Assembly: GCA_935421135.1 (NCBI GenBank)
Contig: OW285187.1
Location: forward strand, 17,137,929-17,201,928
DNA: 64,000 bases
Direction: 5' to 3'
From: Bugulina stolonifera
Taxonomy: Eukaryota; Bryozoa; Gymnolaemata; Cheilostomatida; Bugulidae
The translations under genes and the position numbers were made by a program. The notes beneath the pieces were generated by a model. That model was not told the DNA's origin. It did no database searches and worked only from the letters and a program-made list of their open reading frames with translations. How positions within the stretch are numbered: the stretch's first letter is position 1; the number at the start of each line of letters is the position of its first letter. This document shows, piece by piece, positions 53,001 to 63,819 of the stretch.

Positions 53001-55856
53001 CATGTATATTGTACATATTTACATTGTATACTTACACAGCATTACATTATCAGGTGATAGACAGTAGTTCTAATGTTCCATGTGTGTGTGGTATGAACTG
53101 AACTGTGTGATGATCCATTATACCTCATGGCTGTATAGTTCATTACATTACTAGTTTATATATACCCCCACCTTCCATTTATCGGTATTTTTCGCTCCCT
53201 AGAGGAGAGAATATGCTCACCCCAGCAGCTATGGAGGATCACTCTTTGGTACTTTGGTGGCCATATGCTTATAATATGTATCATCAGGAACCATCTCTAT
53301 GTTAAACTTGTATTTGTTCTCTTGTGTACCTTCTATTACTGTTGTGTATCTGCTGGGGGATCAAATAGTGTGGGAGTGTTTTAGATATATAGGATTACGA
53401 TGTTACCTTCAAGATTGTTATCTCTGATATATCAACAAGAAGTTAATTGAGTAAATGAGGCAGTTGTCCTTCCTTTTGGGAAATATGATGTGTGATGAGA
53501 TAACTCCACAGTGTAATTATTAGAATATCAGTTATCTAACAATACAGCAACTCCTGGATCAGTGTTGAGTCAATCAGAGACACAGTACATTGTATTGGTA
53601 TTAGTTAGAGCCTAGTGTGAGTGTGTGTGTCACCCAGGGTATTGGTAGTATATGTATATCATTTGTTCCCATCTTCAAGCCTACATTTCCTTTCCTGCCA
53701 GTAATTTGTATTATATATACTGAAATATATCGTTGCACATTGTGTATCTTTACATGTACAATATACATATATTATAAGACTGTAATGTTTATGTATTGTA
53801 GATGAGGATGTGCTAGCCAGTGGATTTCTCTACAAACACTGGGTACTCTATATTACTATGTTTGTAGCCAAGTGTAGGTACTACTTTGCTTGGCTTACAG
53901 GTAACTATATACATATATATGTACATACACATGTACATACTCTGTCAATATGTTAGTACGGAATTGATTGTTAGTTGTCCTCCCTTTATCCTTATGGGCA
54001 AAGTCTGGGTTCCATAACCAATACATGTGAATACATCAACCAGAGCATCACTCTACCCCTACATCTGTTCTATTCTCTGTTTCTGTGATGTGTTTAGCTC
54101 AAGCAGTAGCAATATATGCTGGATATGATGCCAATGAAGATGAGAACACAACAGCGACTGTAAACCCGATAAAAATAGAGGTAGGACTGGGCTACAGTTA
54201 CAGTTGGGTAGTGGTAAAAGATGTGAGAGATAAATGACGTGAAAGCATGAAGACAACTCCAACTAACGTTAGAATACCTATACTAGGGAGGAGCTTTTGA
54301 TTGGAGTTTGGGGTTAAACAAGAGTTTGATTTCTAACGTCAGTAACCTTAGTTGGAGTTGTCTTTTTTTTCTCTCACGCCATTTCATTCTCATGTCATGC
54401 TCACATCTTTTTACCACTACCAGTTACAGTTGTACATCCATATATCTGCAATGTTCACACACCATGGATATACTGTGTATGTAGTTTAAGTTTGGAGTTG
54501 TCTACTCTGTCAGTGTAATACTGTATAGGGGACAACGTTTAATGCTCCTGCATTGTTAGTGTGCATACTGCGTATGTTGTTAGTGTACATGCTGCGTATG
54601 TTGTTAGTGTACATACTGTGTATATTGTTAGTGTACATGCTGTGTATGCTGTTAGTGTACATACTGTGTATGTTGTTAGTGTACATACTGTGCATGTTGT
54701 TAGTGTATGTAGTTACATGTAGCTGTAGTGTACACACTGCATATAGTGAGGTAATTGGATATTATACCATGTATACATGTATATATTACTGTGTTTGTAG
54801 TTGACTACAAGTTTGAAACAGTTCATAGACAACTGGAATATATTTACTGCTAAATGGTTGAGATACTGCTGCTTTGAGAGAGTACCCAAACAGAAAGCAC
54901 TTGTGACATTTGCCATCAGTGCTCTTTGGCATGGCTTTCTACCAGGGTATATGATCATGTTTATACCTCTGGCATTCTACTCTGTGCTTGGACAGAAGGT
55001 ATGTGCTCCTAGTACCTGAGTATATGTACATGTGGCTAGTGTACGTATAAGTATATGAATGCGCTACGCTACGGTTTGTAAACTACAGTGTTGGAAACAT
55101 ACAAATCAGTTGTAATATGATTGGTCACATCGGTGTTCCTGTTTATATTCACTTTATATCCTGCAGCTACACAAGGTTGTACGCCCAATGTTCCAAGGAT
55201 CTGATATACACAGAGCTGTGTATGCTCTGCTTACTTGGGTTGGAGCTGCCATAACTATCTGCTTCAATGGAACAGGCTTTCAACTCTTATTCCTTGATAA
55301 AATATGGGAAGTACAGAGGTGAGCGTACTAGTAATATGCATGTTAGGGGAGTGGTGGGTGGTTCAGTTAGAGTAGTGGTTGGTGGGTGGGTGGTTCAATT
55401 AGAGTAGTGGTTGATGGGTGGTTCAGTTAGAGTAGTGGTTGGTGGGTGGTTCACTTAGAGTAGCGGTTGGTGGTTCAGATAGGGGACTAGTGGTTCAGTT
55501 AGGGGAGTGGTGGTTGGTAGGTGGTTCAGATAGGGGAGTAGTGGTTGGTAGGTGGTTCAGTTAGGGGAGTAGTGGATGGTTTTGTTAAAGAAACAGGATC
55601 TAGTTAATAGTTTATGAAGGCTACTTCTCCCTTATAGAATGTGTTGTACATGTAGTTGTACCATAACAGATAGGGGGTAAGGTGTGTACACAGGGGCTTA
55701 TCCATCTCTCACCATAACTTACTATATTACAGAGGTCTTTACTTCTACCCTCACATACTCGCACTGCTACTGTTCGTGACTATACCCAAGCCAGCCAGAA
55801 AGGAAAGGGAGCAGTCTCTTACTAATGGATCAAGTCATAAGCCTCATTCTGAATAA
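44804..55856 (+). CDS. MBOAT lysophospholipid acyltransferase (MBOAT1/2-like), 14 exons
   Basis: This is an ER multi-pass O-acyltransferase that re-acylates lysophospholipids. Exons are 44804-44842, 46903-47048, 48443-48520, 48795-48887, 49000-49041, 49124-49231, 49660-49798, 51346-51408, 52345-52429, 53802-53900, 54098-54180, 54801-54998, 55167-55318 and 55733-55856. All are in phase and give 482 residues. Family marks include [22 protein letters not shown], and [14 protein letters not shown] followed by the catalytic His369 in [11 protein letters not shown]. The DNWN-x2-T pattern favours the MBOAT1/MBOAT2 branch over LPCAT3 or MBOAT7, from memory of the family. ATG 44804 and ATG 44810 are both in frame. 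The tail is hydrophilic ([13 protein letters not shown]) with no KKXX signal. AATAAA lies at 56462. Introns 1, 2, 7 and 11 carry transposon insertions. Substrate preference cannot be read from the sequence. Confidence 0.94.
45128..46503. mobile_element. Tc1-type transposon pseudogene, MBOAT intron 1
   Basis: The 1376-bp element has inverted termini starting CAGTGGTGTGCAAAATAAAC and ending GTTTATTTCGCACACCACTG, with TA duplications at 45126-45127 and 46504-46505. A plus-strand transposase remnant includes QDDNVPCH (cf. the QDNDPxH motif) and [11 protein letters not shown] with frameshifts and stops. It is inactive. Confidence 0.88.
47195..47272. repeat. TGTACATGTA-rich repeat next to mariner
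   Basis: Two copies of a GTAGATCTACATGTACATGT unit lie on the left of the mariner insertion. Related sequence (GTATATCTAGCCTACATGTA) resumes at 48249, so the element jumped into this repeat. Confidence 0.75.
47273..48246 (-). mobile_element. mariner element, internally deleted, MBOAT intron 2
   Basis: The 974-bp element has termini CGAGGGGCAATCGGTAAGTT and the reverse of CGAGGGGCGATCGATAAGTT, flanked by TA. The minus-strand transposase starts at 48049 ([18 protein letters not shown]) with a helix-turn-helix region and the [19 protein letters not shown] block typical of mariner/SETMAR transposases. After about 75 codons it is broken. The [11 protein letters not shown] catalytic motif survives in another frame near 47640, with stops after it. 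It is a non-functional copy. Confidence 0.92.
48548..48765. repeat. 15-bp minisatellite in MBOAT intron 3
   Basis: About 14 copies of GTGTGTTACTATACT. The period is a multiple of three, so repetitive ORFs appear on both strands and are artefacts. Confidence 0.95.
49250..49425. repeat. Dispersed repeat related to 61784-61942
   Basis: It shares blocks (CCTGCTTCAGTTTTG, GACAAC, and a TAGCCCTATTTCCTTTTTG-like segment) in the same order with the foldback at 61784-61942. The left and right flanks are degraded. It lies in MBOAT intron 6. Confidence 0.5.
49555..49662. repeat. 23-bp repeat carrying the MBOAT exon 7 acceptor
   Basis: Five copies of a unit containing GTATTGTAG|AGGAGATATAT place potential 3' splice sites at 49567, 49590, 49613, 49636 and the true one at 49659. 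Only the last keeps the reading frame with exon 6 and continues as an open exon. Confidence 0.9.
49825..50085. repeat. (CTGT)n-rich microsatellite in MBOAT intron 7
   Basis: Interrupted CTGT/CCCGACTGT units end in about 15 perfect CTGT tetramers. They immediately follow the exon 7 donor region. Confidence 0.95.
50202..51195. mobile_element. hAT-type non-autonomous element with triplicated core
   Basis: The 994-bp element has termini TAGTGCTGGGCGGT and ACCGCCCAGCACTA and a perfect 8-bp duplication ATAATACG (50194-50201 and 51196-51203). The core contains three direct, diverged copies of a roughly 200-bp segment (about 50395, 50595 and 50810 onward). Each has TTTCAATC-like, GATGCCATCCTT-like and AAAATGGC blocks. 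No transposase frame is present. It sits in MBOAT intron 7. Confidence 0.85.
52010..52260. repeat. (TACATGTATA)n repeat in MBOAT intron 8
   Basis: Alternating TACATG and TATA hexamers produce open frames in all phases. Non-coding. Confidence 0.95.
52445..52675. repeat. TGTAGATACACTGTATTATA minisatellite, MBOAT intron 9
   Basis: About ten imperfect units start right after the exon 9 donor. The unit is self-complementary in part (TATACACTGTATA), so the RNA could fold. Confidence 0.85.
54207..54421. mobile_element. Foldback MITE, 215 bp, MBOAT intron 11
   Basis: Long inverted arms start GGTAGTGGTAAAAGATGTGA and end in the complement (TTTTTACCACTACC). Flanks carry an 11-bp direct repeat AGTTACAGTTG (54196-54206 and 54422-54432). 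An AAGACAACTCCAACTAA block is common to both arms and echoes the GACAAC-type foldbacks elsewhere. The superfamily is uncertain. Confidence 0.7.
54555..54715. repeat. 24-bp minisatellite in MBOAT intron 11
   Basis: About six copies of TGTTAGTGTACATACTGTGT. Period divisible by three; ORFs here are artefacts. Confidence 0.9.
55340..55600. repeat. GGTGGTTCAGTTAG minisatellite in MBOAT intron 13
   Basis: About ten imperfect units of TAGTGGTTGGTGGGTGGTTC lie just after exon 13. Non-coding. Confidence 0.85.
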
Positions 55857-57719
55857 CTGCACATTTCTACCTTCAACACTTGACTTGTAGCTAGCCAGTG
55901 CAGCATATGTATTACCACTAACCATAGTGGCAGTAGCACACTTAATTTTATTTTAGTATTTCTTCTAATGTAGAGTAGTTAGTTACTCCCTCAGCTCAAG
56001 ATATGCTCATCGCTGTGTTATACCTGTATTATTAATATTACCACAGAAATTTATTGGTGTACATTTAATTACTTTTTTGTCACCAAGTCTTGAAATTTGA
56101 AAGCTTGCCATTAGGGTATTTACCAGTATGCTACAGTAACAAGCAGAGGTGCATAACTCCCAGGGATGATAATATACTAGTGTCCAATTTGTAATTAATA
56201 TCCATATACATGGTATTTATTTATCAATATATTAGTTAATACTCACTCAGCTCTGTCTGACTTTACATTATTTCTAGGTGATGCTCTGCATGTACAGGTA
56301 ACTGAACCTCTATGTCTGTAACAGCTGTATATTCTACTGTGTAGTTGTATTTTAAAGGTTAATGGCGTTTTGAATAACAAACTTGTACTGCATGAGATAA
56401 TAGCGGGTTTATTTTGTCATTCCATTATACTACTCAGTCGATCATGTGATATGATATGAACAATAAACACAACATTGTAGTAATATAAATGTTATGTCCA
56501 TGTAATGCCGTATTTATGTGACTGGGTAATGCTGCTACATCATCATAAAAAATTAAGACTAAAATAAAGGGGAGGGTCTATCTACAAGTACTGTATAATG
56601 GTCAGTGTTCTTTTCCATGTAATTTCTGTAATAACATACAGGGAGTTGGAAGTTAGATACAAGTGACAAAAGATGCACCCAAATATTGTTAGTAGATGAA
56701 AGAAAAAACTTGTTCATTCATGTGCAGGGTGAGCACAGATATCTCTGCAACAACATGTGGTACATATGCTGCTATGTTTATATAATAAAATAATGTCTGC
56801 TACCAATTGTAAAGAGGTGTTGCTCTGCACTGTATATAAAATATAGAACCTGTTACCTACTCGATGCAGAACATAGAAAATCTTGGATTACTATGCATGG
56901 TATGGTACCTGTACATGTACATTGTATGTGTATGGGATAGCATATACACACATGGATAGTTTATTATACTCAGTTTTTCGCATGAATGCCTGCACTGCAC
57001 TTCAAGCTGCACGTGATAAATAACGTGGCTAATGGAATGTATACCATGGAATGTAGTGAATAAGAGCAAACAGTAATAACAGCTCTGTAAGCCTGTGACC
57101 CACTTCCTAACCTTGCCAAGTTATTTCATAAACTACACCAGCTTGGAGCATTGTAGCCTCAGTTTCAGCATAGACATAGAGGTTAGAGCATAGAACATAC
57201 TATCCATATTCACTGAATTCAACCTTCACTGCTTCTTTGACCAGTGGGCCAGCACTGGACTGGGCTACTGCCCTTGAACAAACCACATAAAGTGTCATAT
57301 AGTATCAGCAATAGTATTTTCCCAAAGCACAGCAAGGAGGCTACTAGTTCAATAAAGTGTTCATAATATTTGAATTTTGAGGTATACAGATTTTTGAAAA
57401 TAAAGTTTGGTTGGTGAAGTGCATTATAAAACGTGCATTAGATTTAGAGTGCTATCTGAATGAAACACCACAGTTGACAGGCAGTAGGCACACTGGGGTA
57501 GATAGAGCTCTACTATTATTTCAAAATGTTGCATTGAGGAGCCAGCTAGGCCCTTGCCGACAACTGCATGATAATATTGTTGCCCCATAGTTAACCATTT
57601 GTATAATAATATGATGATGTCCTTTGTAAGGCTAATAAGACCAACCTAAGACGGTTGATATAATTTTATATACAGTTCATGTACATACTACATGGTATTG
57701 ATCTTTCTGCCTGACTGAT
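55857..57719. other. MBOAT 3' UTR and intergenic sequence
   Basis: This is 3' UTR with AATAAA at 56462, then sequence without a supported exon on either strand. Confidence 0.5.
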
Positions 57720-58092
57720 TGTTTAGTGGAGCGACCCCTGTATATCGGCTCCTAGGGTGCCTGATGTCCTAGTCATCCCTTCCGATGTCCTATTGGACCC
57801 ATGGTATTGTAAGAGATGAATAGTAATTGATCTTCAAATGCCATTATGCTTTCTTGTGATTAATAATTTATAATGATATTTTGACGTATGTTTTGGATCA
57901 TATATAATTCAATATAGGACCGACTCCAGGTCGACCCCTTGGCAGGAGTAGCCGGAAATAGATTTGGTATAAAAGTGGAGAACTTTAGCTATGGTAATTA
58001 GTTGTCCTTTAGACTTTAATAAATCCATTTCTTTATACTCATTATAAACTTGCTGACTAGTCTAGGACTCTTTTAGTCTAGGTTCCTCACAC
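57720..58092 (+). mobile_element. Candidate solo LTR
   Basis: The stretch has a TATA box (TATAAAA at 57968), an AATAAA about 50 bp downstream (58018), GC-richer sequence than the flanks, and an end GGTTCCTCACA consistent with a CA terminus. I could not fix a TG start with a matching target duplication. An alternative is a cellular promoter. Confidence 0.3.
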
Positions 58093-58525
58093 CAGAGCAA
58101 CTAAGGTAGGGTTGTACTTATGAAGCTATGAAGATACAAGAATACATGAACATTGCAGCAGTAAACATATATAGCAGTGCTAGTCATTCTCGTCTCCTAC
58201 TCAGTGCATGAAAAGGAGGAGGGCCGATAAACCACTCTAGTACTCTCCGAGAACAGAACTTTGCAATGTTATATCATTTTGTCATGACTATGATTATGAA
58301 GCTGGCACTAATCTTTGAACTAACTACTTATTGTAGTTGTGCAATAAACTATCATCCCTCCCACAGTAATTCAAGGTCAATGCACTTGGGTACTGAGGCT
58401 AAATAAATAGCTATTGAGGTTCATAACAAATGGGTGATTTCATAGAACTGTATGCACATGGCTCTTTTATAATTTTAGCTTATGTAAGCGTTTCCTCATA
58501 CTGTTACATAAACCTTCACTGCCAG

Positions 58526-58663
58526 TATAAAACATCAGCCGACCCTACAATACTCATCATAACATTGCATACTCGAGCATAGCATAGTGCATAGCATAGC
58601 TACTCTCTGCTGTTCAACTACACCACTAGTATACCAGTATCCAGAACCTTAGCTGTAAGTAAG
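58526..58663 (+). promoter_or_regulatory. TATA promoter and non-coding first exon
   Basis: TATAAAAC at 58526 is followed by a likely 5' UTR exon that ends at nested donors (TAAGTAAG|GTAAGTG, exon end 58663). The matching acceptor (TCTTTTAG, ending 59235) lies nine bases before the ATG of the membrane-protein gene at 59245. The transcription start itself is inferred. Confidence 0.5.
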
Positions 58664-59244
58664 GTAAGTGAAGTGTAGTCAGTGTAGTAGTTAGTTTGCA
58701 TTCCATTCTTTCAAAACAGCACAAACTTCATTCTACACAAACACATGTAAGCTAGAGTTTATTAGTTATATTATATTATTGAGATTATATGTTTTTAGCA
58801 TCTACTGTAACCTTGTAGACTTAGATGGATGTCGTTTACTGGTTTACTTGTTATTGTCTTAAATTCTGCAAATTTTTATATAGTTACTAGAGCCAGTAGC
58901 CACACAGCCACTTACGTTGTAGCGTAGGTGAACACAAACCACAATGGGGTTTTGAGGTTTGGCTATACTATCTACAATATACTATAGTTATAGTAGCTAT
59001 AACCATTGTAACAGACTACGAATGATGAAGATGAAAATTCAATTTAAAACCCATGTACCAACAGTATAGTAAAACCGTTATGTGGTTAGCTGCCAATATA
59101 GACAGTAGCTTGTTGTGTGGCTAAGCTGTAACAATACTAATAATGTATATACATGCCAATAATGTAATTACATATGCTTTCTATGAACATGTTGTCTTAT
59201 ATACTGCTTGTGCATGTCAACTATTTTTCTTTTAGCACCTGAAT

Positions 59245-60307
59245 ATGCATCGAACCAAAGGAACCCACTCCCCATGGAAATTAGCTTTAATAATAGCACA
59301 TACTCTAGTCTTCATTGTTACAGTTGTCATCAATTATTTCTCCTCCTCTGACGTAGGCGTGGACACAGGTGAGAGATGCATATTTATGCAACTTGTGGTG
59401 ACGTTGCTAACAAACCGAGATGATATGATATTTGCTCCTATAATCCCATAGGCCTAACCAGTTTAAGTTTTTTGTTGACATGCTGATTTGCGTTTTAAAT
59501 GTTTCAGGTATATACAAAAGTAAAACTGGGGACATCTCGGATAAGTACGGTACGCTAATTACTCCTGCAAGTTGGACCTTCACTATATGGGCAGCCATCT
59601 ACCTCTGGCAGATATTACACATATCATACAGTCTGTCTCTGCTGTGTCGAAAGAATAATGAAGGAGAGTATCTGTACACCCAACCTGGTCATATTCACTG
59701 CTCATTTTACATAGTATACATCCTAAACAACCTCTTCAACATCGCCTGGATCCTCCTGTTTGACCGTGAGCTCATGATAGCAAGCGCTGTCATTTTGTTT
59801 ATGATTGCCATCACACTTTATATTTGCGGCTATATTGTATGCAAGTACCTTGACAGCTCTGCCAATAGTTTGGTGACATCTGGTAACAGGAAAGACATCT
59901 GGATGACTAGGTTGTTTACCCTAAATGGAATCGCTATGTACGGCACTTGGACAACTATTGCTTCACTGCTCAACCTCTCAATTGCTCTACAATACAGAGC
60001 TAATGTGGATGACAATGTTTGCGTATGGCTATCTCTCGGCATATTAACTGCAGAGCTAGCTTTGTGGTTTGTTCTGGAAACATTTATATTGGACAGATTC
60101 CTTCGCTACTGTTTCACTCCTTACATTGTACTTATTGTAGCTTTTTCAGGGGTTCTTTCTAAGCACTTCAACCCAGAGAATCCCACCTCATATATGATTT
60201 ATACAATAGTACTGCTAGGGATCAGTGTGGTACTCGGTATTGTTAAAGTAATTATCATGTTTGTGAGGGGCTATAGGAGTCCTATCAGCTACAACACTTT
60301 TGTATAG
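59245..60307 (+). CDS. TspO/tryptophan-rich-sensory-like membrane protein
   Basis: Two exons, 59245-59368 and 59508-60307, join in phase 1 and encode 307 residues ending in TAG. The N terminus has a hydrophobic segment (LALIIAHTLVFIVTVVIN), then SKTGDISDKYGTLITPASWT and FTIWAAIYLWQILHISYSL. The TPA-x-W-T-F-x-I-W-x2-I-Y pattern matches my knowledge of TspO/MBR-related tryptophan-rich proteins in bacteria and lower animals. About six or seven membrane spans follow, with short charged loops, and the tail RGYRSPISYNTFV is basic. Family members bind tetrapyrroles or sterols in well-studied cases, but this longer animal group is uncharacterised as far as I know. AATAAA lies at 60648. Confidence 0.85.
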
Positions 60308-61783
60308 CGATCTCTGTGACACCATGAGTTCATGTGTATTTACATGTACAAATGTATGTACAATAATTATTTATTTTTTTCTTGTTGTCTCACTCTATTC
60401 CACCTTCACAATCTCATAATGTATTATTCAAGGTATTATGTTATTTTTATACAAGAATCATTTCTCAAAGTGTGAATTGTCATATTCAATAGAGGCCATA
60501 TCATTAGTGGTCAGCAGCAACTATGCTCAGGTACATCTGTCTTCTATAACTATGTACATGTACCACAACATACACATCTATTACATTTTACTAGCTATAC
60601 ATATTTTACATGTATATTCTATAACAACTCCATCAGATTCTTTTTGTAATAAATACAGCCATTATTTCTCACAAGATTCATCTGTTTATGCACTATCTAT
60701 GAGGTGAACTATTATTACGAATAATCCCCACATCCATCATACTATAGTGACCTACTGTCAGTGCCAGGCTGTTGGTAGCACCATTCAATCGCAATTTAAT
60801 TTCCTGGAAAATATAGCCTCTGATGGAATGACTGGTGGCTACTTGGTTTTACTTGTACAAAGAATATTGCAACTACATGTATTATGGCTCAGAGAAACAT
60901 ACCCAACTGTAGCGGTCGGAGCTTCATAAATGTACACATAGTTGTACGTATATAGTATATACAATGTACATACATTGTACATGTACATGTATATTGTCAT
61001 GTTTTTGTGTATGAGTATCACATGGGTGCCGATGTTAGCACGGGTGTGGGAATCGCTTGGTAGTGGTAGTGGGCTGCCAAGGTAAACTTCCACACATTAC
61101 ATAAAGAGTGAACAGTTAAGTAAGCTCTTGTAGTTATTGTAGAGGATGTAGGCCGATGCTTGGACTCATTAAAGAGCCAAGGGTCGATGTAGGTCCGATG
61201 GTTTAGACTCTGTAGGAGTGTAGACAGTATCTATGTTGAAGAGGGGACGCAAGCCCGATGCTTAGATTCATTGAAGAATCAAGGATCAACTAAGGTCCAA
61301 GGTTTATACTCAGCAAGGAGTGTAGAAAGAGACTTATACAAGTATGAGGACGGGTTCAGGCGCTAAAGGTCCAAGGACCAAGGCTGGAGCTGCTTGCCTG
61401 CAAGAGTAAGACTCTGTAGGTTGAGTTAAGAGATGTTGCTTTACTGAAGCGCAATCAACAACTGATTTGGCATAGAAAACGTGCTGACTTTTATATAATT
61501 CAAACTTCCGACAAAAAAGGCCGACAGGGGGTCGGGCGGGCCATAGCCTTAGGGCCTCAACCACGACCCAGGTCGGGGTGGGTTCTCGACCCAGCCCACC
61601 CACTATATTGGTGCTGGAACTCGGGCCATGTACTTGGAGCTGTCCCTTTAATGCAAGGAAAAACAACTCCTCATGTGGTCACTGTGACATGCCTGCACCA
61701 ACAGAGGTCATACACATGCATGACCCCATTACATGAACACAAGCCATCATTTCATAAAAGCGAAGCAAGCAAACTAATTCAAT
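60308..61783. other. Intergenic with an old repeat
   Basis: 3' UTR is followed by an imperfect direct duplication of about 90 bp (about 61145-61235 and 61240-61330, each with GCCGATGCTT/CCCGATGCTT and a GGAGTGTAGA end). GC-richer sequence to 61640 includes GGGGGTCGGGCGGGCC. The minus-strand open frame 61334-61666 is Pro/Leu-rich and lacks support. It may be part of an LTR or other transposon. Confidence 0.4.
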
Positions 61784-61942
61784 TAGGTGCAGTTGTGGAG
61801 AAATTTAGATAGCCTTAGTTCCTTTTTGGTAGTTGGGGTAACGGCGGTCAACCAGCAAAATATAGAGAAGACAACTTCTCCTGCTTCAGTTTTGGCAAAG
61901 AACAAGGGCTATCTCAAATTTCTCCACTTCTGCACCTAACTC
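61784..61942. repeat. Foldback repeat, AGGTGCAG ends
   Basis: Arms TTAGGTGCAGTTGTGGAGAA and the complement ending CTCCACTTCTGCACCTAA enclose a core with AGACAACTTCTCCTGCTTCA. A degraded relative is at 49250-49425. No clear target duplication. Confidence 0.6.
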
Positions 61943-63800
61943 CAAACTTTGCAGTGAAACTTACGTCGCAGACCAAGCACGAAGTGCTTGTCATCAATAT
62001 TCTTGTTTACTGGTCTAAAAATAGAGGAAGTTATCTTCTCTTATAGCCTATATAATTCCTATTTGTATTACCCAAGCATCTTCGCTCACACAAACTAAAT
62101 TCATTGGACTCAACATCTTTACCAACTTTTCAACAAAAATTACTTGAAGGTAAGAGAGTTTCACTTCAACATTTCCTGAAGATTGTGTCAGGTGCATATC
62201 TGGCTGGCTACTGTACTGGAGTGACAGACCTCCACAGGGCATACTATAACCACCCCTGTTCTATAGGTAGCAGTATCGTAGCAAGTTCAACAGTTGCATT
62301 GTGCTGTGGCAAGTCTTTATTGCTTGGCTAGTTCTGTCCACTGGAGCAGTCAGTTACAACCAGTAGCTGTGCTTTCCATAATCTGGAAAAACCGTTACAT
62401 ATTAAGACAACTACAAAATCCCACCGCTTATCCTATCCTATCCTATCCTATCCTATCCTATCCTATCCTATCCTATCCTATCCTATCTATGAGTATACAA
62501 CCGTATGCATGTGACTATTTCTAGCTGCCTTTTCTAAAGGTTGACTGGTACCAGCATTGGTATGTGCACCATTTTAGGGCCAGTATGCTGAAATTCACAT
62601 AATGTTTAAAAGTGTAATAGTTACATGTATAATAAATTAATAAGATATTTAATTATACTGGGCTAGTGAGTCTTTGCATCAAAAGCAATCTACTGTTACT
62701 GTATAAATAGTATAGCACACGTTATCCCCAACGTGGCTGAGCTGGTTGTTGGTTTAAGGTGAGTGAGAGTTGAGGGTTAAGGCAAACAATCTACATGTAC
62801 ATAGTTATAGACTATAGACTGATAGACATGTTTGCAGGTGTAACAGTAGACAGGCAGAAAGTTATTGTTATAGAATCACGTGTTTACTGCTTTGAAACCC
62901 CAACACTTATTTCTTTTGTGTTTGTCAGTTCACCTGAGATCACCTAGTATTTATTTATAATATTTTTATTCTTATTCATGGTTCTCCTGTAAATGGGGTG
63001 TAGCATTAGTGCATTACATTTACATCCCCAGTTATTGTCGAGTTTGCAACTGTTCGAAAATGTCAGCTCGAAATAGGACGTTCCAACAATTTCAAAACCT
63101 ATACCCCCCTCTCCAAACCGCAATTCCGAACTCCAACTCCTAACTCCAATCTTCAAATTCCAAATACCTAATCCCCAAACCCCAAAAGAAAGTTTCCGGA
63201 ATGTCCTGTTTCGAATTGACATTTTCAAAATGTCCCCTCACAGTTACTGCCTTGCAGTTCAATAATGAAGTTTACTTTAGAGAACATGAGCTGCATTGTA
63301 AACTGAAGTATACACATATTTATAAACTACTTGTAGCAGAGTCGTGGCATCAGCCAGTATGTTGAAAACAAAGCGATTCACCTGGGTGACAACATAAAGC
63401 ATATCCGATGTCATACACTGCATTATATTTTGTTATGCAGCCTACTAATGATGTTAAGTGTGGACATCTTGTGCATACAACTATGCTCTTAGCCTGAGCT
63501 ACCACCCTTTTATACTGCTGCATTGAGAAAAGATAGCAACTCCTTGCAAAGGCCCGATCAATTGGGTTGTTAACTGCAGCATACCCAGAACCGAGGGGGT
63601 AGTAACTCCACTCGAAGGACTGAGATCATTTGGTTTCGTGGCAGGTCTGCATTTAATTTACTCCAAAAAACAGCATCAAATCGAATGAAGAGGATGAAAA
63701 TAATTGTTTTAGGTAATAGCTCTATCTACATGCAGTGTTTATACTACCAAGCACACTGATTTTATAATAATCAAAGTCTAGTGTTGATTTATCAGCTTAC
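61943..63800. other. No confident gene; microsatellite
   Basis: A frame around 62104-62331 with a donor GAAG|GTAAGA near 62149 was considered but lacks a matching acceptor and start. A (TCCTA)n microsatellite lies at 62428-62487. A CCAAACTCC-rich stretch lies at 63100-63190. Confidence 0.4.
62428..62487. repeat. (TCCTA)n microsatellite
   Basis: About 12 perfect pentamers, TATCC phase. Confidence 0.95.
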
Positions 63801-63819
63801 AGCCCATATTATATGAAAT

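Noticed and set aside
61334..61666. 110-codon minus-strand ORF, Pro/Leu-rich
   Set aside because: Lies in a GC-rich repeat-like region with no splice support or recognisable motif.
62104..62331. 75-codon plus-strand ORF with an internal splice-donor consensus
   Set aside because: No ATG and no convincing acceptor. The upstream frame has a stop close by.
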